From the NCBI RefSeq assembly GCF_013761175.1, contig NZ_JACDUR010000004.1, positions 372,001 to 436,000 of the forward strand: DNA of 64,000 nt, written 5' to 3'. The notes below the pieces were generated by a model. That model was not told the DNA's origin. It made no database searches and saw only the letters and a list, made by a program, of their open reading frames with translations. Both the position numbers and the translations under genes were made by a program. Within the stretch, counting starts at the first letter, position 1. Every line of letters starts with the position of its first letter. Shown here in pieces: positions 14,869 to 22,200 of this stretch. The stretch is from Nonomuraea soli (GTDB taxonomy: Bacteria; Actinomycetota; Actinomycetes; Streptosporangiales; Streptosporangiaceae).

Positions 14869-15588
14869 ACCGGCTCTCCGGTACTGGGCGAGGTCGACTG
14901 GGGCGTTGACGGCGGGGACGGTGGTGGTGGACGGCTCGGCCGGGGCCTCGGCGGTGACCTCGGGCGCGTGCACCTTCTCCGGTACGGCAGGCGGCCTGAT
15001 CAGCGTCGCCCAGAGCCGGACGAGCAGGGCGGCGCCCACGGCGGCCAGGCAGGCCAGGTAGGCCCAGGTGACCCAGCCCGCGGGGGCGCGTCCCGCGGAC
15101 AGGCCGTGCATGATCGCCATGGGCCAGGCCAGGTAGGAGGCGCCGTGTAGCATGCGCCACAGCCCCGGCCTGGCCGTACTGGCGAACCGGCCCCGCAGGA
15201 CGCCGCTGGTGGCGGCCATGAGCACGAGGGCGGCGGCGGCCAGCCCGAGCGCGGAGACCCGGTCGATCTTCATGGCGATGTGGATCGTGAGGAAGGCCAC
15301 CCCGGCCGCGGCGGCGATGCGGTGGGCCAGCTGGACCCGCACGCGGTTGGGCGCGGCCAGCAGCACCCGTTCGCTGGCCAGCAGGCCGAGGGCGACGGTG
15401 GCGGTGAGCGAGACGAGCGAGAAGACGCCGACGTAGAAGTCGAGGAAGACGAGCATTTCCAGGCCGCGGGGGGAGCGGGCCAGCGCGATCACGGACAGGA
15501 GCACCGCGGTGAACGAGGCGATCGCGCCGAGCCTCATGTTCCGGGTGTCGAGCGTGGTGGCATGCCGGGGTTGGCGTCGATGAAGCAT
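14866..15588 (-). CDS. Two-haem ferric-reductase-like transmembrane protein
   Basis: A 240-residue protein with about six membrane helices. Two helices each carry a histidine pair: H89/H103 (14 apart) and H148/H161 (13 apart). This is the bis-haem spacing of the ferric reductase/NADPH oxidase membrane domain. It has no flavin domain of its own, so a partner must feed it electrons; the NuoF-like protein encoded next in the operon is the obvious candidate. The start at 15588 is chosen for GGAGAGG upstream; a GTG at 15636 touching the DUF1996 stop is possible. The stop codon (14866-14868) lies in the IS right end, so the native C-terminus has probably been replaced or cut. Confidence 0.85.
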   Translation of the reverse strand: MLHRRQPRHATTLDTRNMRLGAIASFTAVLLSVIALARSPRGLEMLVFLDFYVGVFSLVSLTATVALGLLASERVLLAAPNRVRVQLAHRIAAAAGVAFLTIHIAMKIDRVSALGLAAAALVLMAATSGVLRGRFASTARPGLWRMLHGASYLAWPMAIMHGLSAGRAPAGWVTWAYLACLAAVGAALLVRLWATLIRPPAVPEKVHAPEVTAEAPAEPSTTTVPAVNAPVDLAQYRRAG

Positions 15589-15636
15589 GGGTTCCTCTCC
15601 CAGGGGTCGCTTGAGGGTGCTGCCCGGGAGGGTCAC

Positions 15637-16899
15637 CTAGCAGCGGCGGCCGCGGTTGATGCAGTTGACGACGGTGGCCATCAGCCGGTCGGGCATCACG
15701 TTGGCGAAGTCGGCGTGGTCGGTGATCGGGTTGTGCTTCTGCTCGGGGAAGGCGTCGAGGGCGTAGGAGGGCCCCGTGGGCACCGAGTAGGTGAGGATCA
15801 TCCGCAGTTGCGGGATGGCGCGCGTGCCTGCCGGGCACCTGCCGCCCTGGGGGAAGAGCACGTGGGTGCGGTGGTTGGCGCTGTCGGTGTTCTGGCCGTC
15901 CCAGCAGCTGGGGAAGTCGAGGATGCGCACGACCTGGCTGCCGCGCGGGCACAGCGGGTACTTGGTGGTGACCCGGTTGGTGAAGCCGGTGCACGTCCAC
16001 TGGGCGCGGGCGTTGGCGCCGCCGTTGGTGGCGGCCTTGGCGTCGCCGGTGATCATGCGCAGGAACCTCGGCATGGCGCTGACCCGCTGGCCGGGGCTGC
16101 GGAAGAGCATGATCGCCTGGCGGGGCCTGAGCACGACGCCGACGTTGCCGTCGGGGTCGTCGACGTTGGCGTCGATCTTGCGGTTGCGCAGGACCGGCCA
16201 GAAGTAGGTCGAGCGGTCGTTCAGCCGGCAGGTGGTGCCGGCGGCGGCCAGTGACTGGTCGGTGGAGAACGCGTCGGTCGAGAGGTTGCCGACGTAGTCG
16301 TGCAGGTGGTGGGCGCCGTTGCTGACGCCGGGGGCGACGATGAAGTTGTCGGGGTTGTTGTGGCCGTTGCCGTTGGTGCCGCACTGCGAGACGAAGCTGC
16401 CGCCGCGGCCGAACAGGTTGGCGTTGCCGTTGGCGGGCACCTGGCGGATGTTGACGAAGTCCTCGACGAACGGGCCGAGGTCGGCGCACTCGTCGTTCGT
16501 CTGGGTCGGCGAGGGCGAGGCGGAGGCGGACGGCGAGGCGCTGGGGTCGCCGGTGGGCTCCTCGGTGGGCTGCTGCGTCGGGTCGGGCGGCGCCTCCTCC
16601 GACGGCGTCGGGGTGGGCCTGCGGCGCCGGCTGTCCTGGGACGGCTCCTCGGTGGGCTCCTCCTGGGCGGTGGGTTCCTGCGACGGGTCGGGCGGGGCCT
16701 GCGCCCCGGCGTTCTGCTGTTCGGAATTCTGCTGCTCCGGGTTCTGCTGCTGCTGGTTCAGCTGGTCCTGCCGGGAGTGGCCGGCAGGGTCGCAGTGGTC
16801 GGCCAGCACGGGGGCGGCGGTGAGCACACCCGCGGTGACGAGGCCGCCGGCCAGTACGGCAAGCGCCGAACAGGCGGCAGCCAGGCGTTTCGATCTCAT
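15637..16899 (-). CDS. Secreted DUF1996 protein with Pro/Glu/Ser-rich linker
   Basis: A 420-residue exported protein. A signal peptide (residues 1-33, ending near PVLADHC) is followed by a low-complexity Q/P/E/S-rich tether (about 40-135) and a DUF1996 domain (about 140-420) with the family's conserved HxHDY-like stretch (GAHHLHDYVGN), many histidines and cysteines. Its function is not established; the His/Cys content would fit metal or redox chemistry, which is inference. The ATG overlaps the DUF4142 stop by four bases, and the stop is close to the start of the ferric-reductase-like gene, so it is part of the same operon. Confidence 0.88.
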   Translation of the reverse strand: MRSKRLAAACSALAVLAGGLVTAGVLTAAPVLADHCDPAGHSRQDQLNQQQQNPEQQNSEQQNAGAQAPPDPSQEPTAQEEPTEEPSQDSRRRRPTPTPSEEAPPDPTQQPTEEPTGDPSASPSASASPSPTQTNDECADLGPFVEDFVNIRQVPANGNANLFGRGGSFVSQCGTNGNGHNNPDNFIVAPGVSNGAHHLHDYVGNLSTDAFSTDQSLAAAGTTCRLNDRSTYFWPVLRNRKIDANVDDPDGNVGVVLRPRQAIMLFRSPGQRVSAMPRFLRMITGDAKAATNGGANARAQWTCTGFTNRVTTKYPLCPRGSQVVRILDFPSCWDGQNTDSANHRTHVLFPQGGRCPAGTRAIPQLRMILTYSVPTGPSYALDAFPEQKHNPITDHADFANVMPDRLMATVVNCINRGRRC

Positions 16900-17528
16900 G
16901 TGATCCCTCCTGGAAGTGGTGAGGGCGTGGGCGGTTCCGGCAGCGCGAAGTGGTCGACGAGCCCGGTGGACTCCAGGAGCGTCATGTGCCGCATCACGAC
17001 CACGACGGCCTTCTGGGCGAACTTGCGGATCTCGTCGTTGCGTGTGCCGGCCCGGACCGCGGCCACGACGGTGAAGACCTTGCCGTGGGCGGCCCTGAGC
17101 AGGTTGGCGAAGTCCCGGTCGTAGGAGGCGCCGGTCTTCGACGACAGCTGGGCCATCCAGCGCTGCTGGTCGGGGGAGGCCGCGCTGGGCAGGTCCACGC
17201 CGAGCTGGGCGGCGACCTTGCGTACCTCGATGTCGAGCTTGGTGTGGTCTTCGACGAGGTGCCTGCCGACGTCCTTGACCTTCTCGCTCTGGGCGCTGGT
17301 CTGGGCCTGCTGGCCGGTGGGGATCTCCCACAGGCCCGCCTGCCGTACCTTGATCAGGAAGTCGATGTCGGCGGGCCCCAGGGGGCCGGTCGAGGTGGCT
17401 CGCCAGCCCGCTCCGAGGGCGGGCTGGCCGGCCGACGGCAGCACGAGCGCGACGGTGACCACGGCCGCCAGCGCGAAGCCGCCGAGCATGACCGTCGTGC
17501 CGGCGATATCGGCGAATCGTCTTCGCAT
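16896..17528 (-). CDS. Exported DUF4142 (ferritin-like helical) protein
   Basis: A 210-residue protein with an N-terminal signal anchor (about residues 8-32 after MRRRF) and a DUF4142 four-helix domain (about 50-190; DIDFLIKVRQAGLWEI, then VGRHLVEDHTKL). DUF4142 proteins are predicted to be extracytoplasmic ferritin-like bundles of unknown role. The start at 17528 is chosen because a candidate ECF-type promoter ends seven bases before it, giving a leaderless message; an upstream in-frame GTG at 17564 would place the promoter inside the gene. It is the first gene of the minus-strand redox operon and is divergent from the ECF sigma gene. Confidence 0.87.
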   Translation of the reverse strand: MRRRFADIAGTTVMLGGFALAAVVTVALVLPSAGQPALGAGWRATSTGPLGPADIDFLIKVRQAGLWEIPTGQQAQTSAQSEKVKDVGRHLVEDHTKLDIEVRKVAAQLGVDLPSAASPDQQRWMAQLSSKTGASYDRDFANLLRAAHGKVFTVVAAVRAGTRNDEIRKFAQKAVVVVMRHMTLLESTGLVDHFALPEPPTPSPLPGGIT

Positions 17529-17637
17529 GATCCGAGGTACGCGGGCCCTGCCACCCCGGTTCACAAGATGTGCACAGATAGTCAGAAATGACTGGAGTTA
17601 TCAGAGTGACTACCGAGGCGATAACGAAGATGTAAAG
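17529..17637. promoter_or_regulatory. Divergent promoter region between redox operon and ECF sigma gene
   Basis: On the minus strand TGAACC (17563-17558) and CGTACC (17541-17536) are 16 bases apart and resemble an ECF-sigma promoter; the -10 ends seven bases before the DUF4142 ATG. On the plus side an inverted repeat GTTATC (17597-17602) and GATAAC (17620-17625) precedes the sigma gene. Autoregulation by the ECF sigma factor is inferred from this. Confidence 0.35.
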
Positions 17638-18168
17638 ATGTGCGCCGTGTTAGCTCACTCCAAGGACGATGAGCAACGCATCGCGCTGCTCTACCAGCAG
17701 TTCGGCGGGCCGCTCTTGCGTCACGTGCGCAGATCGACCGGCAATGATCTCCAATGGGCGGAGGACGTCGTCCAGGAGACCATCGTCCGGGCCTGGCGCA
17801 ACTCCGCACGGTTGCACTGGGAACCCGGGCTCCTGTGGGCGTGGCTGCTCACCGTGGCCAGGCGCATCGTCATCGACGGCCGCAGGCGTCGCAGCGCCCG
17901 GCCGACCGAGGTCGAGCCGCCCGAGGCCGACACCATCTCGGTGCCGGACGGCGCCGATCGGACCCTGTCGGCGATCGTGGTCGCCGACGCGCTCGGGCAT
18001 CTGTCCGACGAACACCGCGAAGTCATTGAACAGACCTACCTGCGGGACCGTACGATAAGTGAAGCGGCGGAGATACTGGGGATTCCGCCGGGCACGGTGA
18101 AGTCGAGGCTCTACTACGCGATCAGAGCCCTCCGTGAGCTGCTGCGTGAGAAGGGGGCGGCCGGCTGA
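17638..18168 (+). CDS. ECF-type sigma-70 family sigma factor
   Basis: A 176-residue sigma factor of ECF size. Region 2 spans about residues 14-82 (LLYQQFGGPLLRHVRRST, WAEDVVQETIVRAWRN) and region 4 about 118-172 (LSDEHREVIEQTYLRDRTISEAAEILGIPPGTVKSRL). It directs RNA polymerase to a small regulon. It overlaps by one base (TGATG) a tiny zinc-binding anti-sigma candidate and is divergent from the DUF4142/DUF1996/ferric-reductase/NuoF operon, which I infer to be its target. The ATG at 17638 has only a weak ribosome-binding site; GTG 17647 is an alternative. Confidence 0.92.
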   Translation: MCAVLAHSKDDEQRIALLYQQFGGPLLRHVRRSTGNDLQWAEDVVQETIVRAWRNSARLHWEPGLLWAWLLTVARRIVIDGRRRRSARPTEVEPPEADTISVPDGADRTLSAIVVADALGHLSDEHREVIEQTYLRDRTISEAAEILGIPPGTVKSRLYYAIRALRELLREKGAAG

Positions 18169-18341
18169 TGCATCCAGAGGTGGCGGCCTACGTGCTCGGT
18201 GTCCTCGACGACGACGAGACCGAGCGCTTCGAACGCCATCTCGACGGCTGCGCCGACTGCCGGCGCGAGATTCAGGAGCTGCAAGAGGTGCCCCTCGCCC
18301 TCGACGAACTGAAGCAACAATCCTCCCGCGTTGACGATTAG
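18168..18341 (+). CDS. Minimal zinc-finger (zf-HC2) anti-sigma factor, 57 residues
   Basis: This small gene starts at the ATG overlapping the sigma stop (TGATG). The 57-residue product has the ZAS signature H24-x3-C28-x2-C31 inside EVAAYVLGVLDDDETERFERHL. Classical zinc anti-sigma factors are fused to a membrane helix and sensor domain; this one ends soon after the zinc motif with an acidic-polar tail and has no membrane segment. It would be a cytoplasmic, possibly thiol-redox-sensitive, inhibitor of the adjacent sigma factor. That role is inferred from the motif and overlap. Confidence 0.88.
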   Translation: MHPEVAAYVLGVLDDDETERFERHLDGCADCRREIQELQEVPLALDELKQQSSRVDD

Positions 18342-18384
18342 CCGCTTTTCGGGTGGTATCAGGAACGTGCGTGGGGGAGATGGC

Positions 18385-19164
18385 ATGCCATCGAACAGGC
18401 AGTTCGGCGAGGAGGGCGGTCGGCTGTCCTACGGCGCCTACCTTCGGCTTCCCGAACTTCTCGCCCAGCAGTTGCCGCAGTCGAACGCCCCCGACGAGTT
18501 GCTGTTCATCACCATCCATCAGGTCTACGAGCTGTGGTTCAAGCTGCTGCTGCACGAGCTCGAGTCCGCGCGAGAAGCCATGTTCAACGACGAGCTGTGG
18601 CAGGCCCGGCATGTGTTCCGCCGGGTCCACGCGGTCGAACGGGTGCTGATCGAGCAGGTGGAGGTCCTGGAGACGATGACTCCCCAGGACTTCCTGGAAT
18701 TCCGTTCCAAGCTGGCCCCGGCCAGCGGCTTCCAGTCCGTGCAGTTCCGCGAGCTGGAGTTCCTGTCGGGGCTGAAGGAGGCGCGCTACCTCACGGGGTT
18801 GCGCGACGCCAGCGAGGACGAACTCGCCCGGCTGCGCCGCCGCATGGACGAGCCCACGCTGTGGGATGCTTATCTCACCGCCCTCTCTCAGCGCGGCCTG
18901 GAGACCTCCGACGAGGAGCTCATGGGGTCGCTGCTTGCGGTGGCGAGGGACCGCAGGACCTACGACGACCTGTGGCAACTGGCCGAAGATCTGCTGACCC
19001 ACGACGAGACGGCCGCGCTGTGGCGTATGCGTCACGTCCAGATGGTCGAACGGCAGATCGGCACCAAATCCGGCACCGGGGGCTCCACCGGGGCTCCGTA
19101 CCTGCGGGGCCGGACACGAATGCACTACTTCCCACTGCTGTGGGAACTAAGGGCCTGGCTCTAA
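18385..19164 (+). CDS. kynA: Tryptophan 2,3-dioxygenase
   Basis: A 259-residue haem dioxygenase that opens the indole ring of L-tryptophan to N-formylkynurenine, first step of the kynurenine route. The TDO signature FITIHQVYELWFKLLLHELE and the haem-histidine segment HVQMVERQIGTKSGTGGSTG are present. The ATG at 18385 follows GGGGGAG. No formamidase or kynureninase gene is near, so the rest of the pathway is elsewhere. It may be read through from the sigma/anti-sigma pair, 43 bases upstream. Confidence 0.95.
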   Translation: MPSNRQFGEEGGRLSYGAYLRLPELLAQQLPQSNAPDELLFITIHQVYELWFKLLLHELESAREAMFNDELWQARHVFRRVHAVERVLIEQVEVLETMTPQDFLEFRSKLAPASGFQSVQFRELEFLSGLKEARYLTGLRDASEDELARLRRRMDEPTLWDAYLTALSQRGLETSDEELMGSLLAVARDRRTYDDLWQLAEDLLTHDETAALWRMRHVQMVERQIGTKSGTGGSTGAPYLRGRTRMHYFPLLWELRAWL

Positions 19165-19200
19165 ATCATGGTTAAACCCTCACAAAGGAGTGAGAGCGAC

Positions 19201-22200
19201 ATGCCGCTCGAAGAGGCCAAGGACGAACTGCTCCAGCGGGCGGCGCACCAGTGCGCCGACGTGCCTCCGGAGGAGGCGCTGGCATTTCTCCGGGTCTATT
19301 ACCGGCACGTCGCGCCCGAGGATCTGCTCGAGCGCAACCCGGTTGACATCTACGGTCCGGCCATGTCGGAGAAACATCTTGCGGAGGTGCGGCCCCAGGG
19401 CCGCGCGCTGGTGCGCGTCTACACGCCCACCGTGGAGGAGAACGGCTGGGATCCCGGCCACTCCGTGGTCGAGGTGGTCACCGACGACATGCCGTTCCTG
19501 GTCGACAGCGTCACGATGGAGCTGACCAGGCACGACATCGGCGTGCACCTGATCGTCCACCCGCAGATGCGGGTGCGCCGCGACATGACGGGACGGCTGC
19601 TGGGCCGCGGTCAGGAGGACATCACCGGCCAGATGCAGGTCGAGTCGTGGATGCACATCGAGATCGACCGCCAGTCCGACCCGACCAGGCTCAAGGAGCT
19701 GGAGGCCGATCTCCAGCGGGTCCTGGCCGACGTACGGCACGCGGTCGAGGACTTCGTGAAGATGCGCGCCCTGGCGGTGCAGACCGCCGAGGACCTGTCC
19801 GACAACCCGCCCCCGCTGGAGCCCGCGGAGGTCGAGGACAGCATCCACCTGCTCAAGTGGCTGGCCGACGGGCACTTCACCTTCCTCGGCTACAGGGAGT
19901 ACCGCCTCGACAGCGCCGAAGACTCCCTGCGCGCGGTGCCGGGCGCGGCCCTGGGCATCCTGCGCGACGACAAGGCGGGGTCCGACAGCTTCGCGGCCAT
20001 GCCGGCCGAGCTGCGCGCCAAGGCCCGCGAGCGGCAGCTGCTGATCATCACCAAGGCCAACTCCCGCGCGACCGTCCACCGCAGCGCCTACCTCGACTAC
20101 GTCGGCGTCAAGCTCTTCTCGCCCGAGGGCGAGGTCATCGGCGAGCGCCGCTTCCTGGGCCTGTTCACCCATGTCGCCTACAACGAGTCGATCTCCCGCA
20201 TCCCGGTGCTGCGCCGCAAGCTCGCCGAGGTGCTCGACGCCGCCGGGCTGACCCCCGAGTCGCACGACGGCAAGGACCTCATCGAGATCCTCGAGACCTT
20301 CCCGCGCGACGAGCTCTTCCAGACCTCCGTCGAGCAGCTCGTCCCGATCGCCCAGGGCGTGCTGCGGCTGCGCGAGCGCAAGCAGGTCAGGCTGTTCCTG
20401 CGCCGCGACGACTACGGCCGCTTCATCTCCTGCCTGATCTACCTGCCGCGCGACCGCTACACCACCAAGGTCCGGCTCAAGATGCAGGAGCTGCTGCTCA
20501 AGGCGCTGGGCGGCGCCACGCTCGACTACAGCGCGATGATCGGCGAGTCGGCGCTGGCCCGGCTGCACGTGGTCGTGCGCGGCAGGCGGGGCGAGCCGCT
20601 CCCGCAGCCGAAGGTGGATGTCGAGGAGCTGGAGTCCCGGCTGGCCGCGATCACGCGGTCGTGGGAGGACGACCTGGCCGACGCGCTCACCGAGATGACC
20701 TCCGAGGTCGACGCGCCCCAGCTCGCCAGGCGCTACCAGAACGCCTTCCCCGAGGGCTACAAGGTCGACTTCCCGCCCAAGCTGGCCGTCGTCGACCTCA
20801 AGCGGCTCGAGGAACTGGTCGGGGCCTCGCCCGACGAGATCAGCATCAACCTCTACGAGCCCTACGACGTGACCGAGGGTGAGCGGCGGCTGAAGATCTA
20901 CAAGCTGGGCTCGCCGATCTCGCTGTCGAAGGCGCTCCCGCTCATCCAGCGGCTCGGCGTCGAGGTCGTCGACGAGCGACCCTACGAGGTCGACCGCGAC
21001 AACGACCCCTCCACCAAGAACGCCTGGATCTACGACTTCGGGCTGCGCTACAGCCCCTCGCCCGAGGTGGGGCGCGAAGACTTCAAGCGCCTGTTCCAGG
21101 ACGGCCTGTCGGCGCTGTGGAACGGCAGGGCCGCGGCCGACAACTTCAACGCGCTCATCCTGGTCGCCGGGCTGACCTGGGAGCAGGTCGAGATCCTGCG
21201 GGTCTACGCCAAGTACCTCCGCCAGGCGGGCTCCACCTTCAGCCAGCGCTACATGGAGCGGGTGCTCACCGGCAACGTGCGGCTGGCGCGGCTGCTGGTC
21301 AGCCTGTTCGAGGCGCGGCTCGACCCCAAGCGTTCGGAGGAGACGCGCCACGAGATGGCCGAGGCGCTCACCGAGGAGATCCTCGGCGCGCTCGACGAGG
21401 TGGCCTCGCTCGACGAGGACCGCATCCTGCGCGCCTACCTGGAGATGATCCAGTCCACGCTGCGCACCAACTACTTTCAGCACGGCCCCGACGGCAAGCG
21501 CAAGCCGTACATCTCGCTGAAGCTGGACCCGCAGGCGATCAGCGTGCTGCCGCTGCCGCGGCCCAAGTACGAGATCTTCGTCTACTCCGCGCGCGTCGAG
21601 GGCGTGCACCTGCGCTTCGGCAAGGTGGCCAGGGGCGGACTGCGCTGGTCCGACCGCATGGAGGACTTCCGCACCGAGATCCTCGGCCTGGTCAAGGCGC
21701 AGATGGTGAAGAACACCGTCATCGTGCCGACCGGCTCCAAGGGCGGGTTCGTCGTCAAGAAGCCGCCGGTGTCGGGTTCTCGCGAGGATGTGCTCGCCGA
21801 GGGCGTGGCCTGCTACCGGATGTTCATCTCCGGCCTGCTCGACGTCACCGACAACCTGGTCGAGGGCTCGGTCGTGCCGCCGCCCGACGTCGTACGGCAC
21901 GACGGCGACGACACCTACCTGGTGGTGGCGGCCGACAAGGGCACCGCGACCTTCTCCGACATCGCCAACAGCGTGGCCAAGGAGTACGGCTTCTGGCTGG
22001 GCGACGCCTTCGCCTCCGGCGGCTCGGTCGGCTACGACCACAAGGCGATGGGCATCACCGCGCGCGGCGCCTGGGAGTCGGTGAAGTACCACTTCCGCAC
22101 GACGGGCGTCGACATCCAGACCACCGACTTCACCGTCGTCGGCATCGGCGACATGTCGGGCGACGTGTTCGGCAACGGCATGCTGCTGTCGCCGCACATC

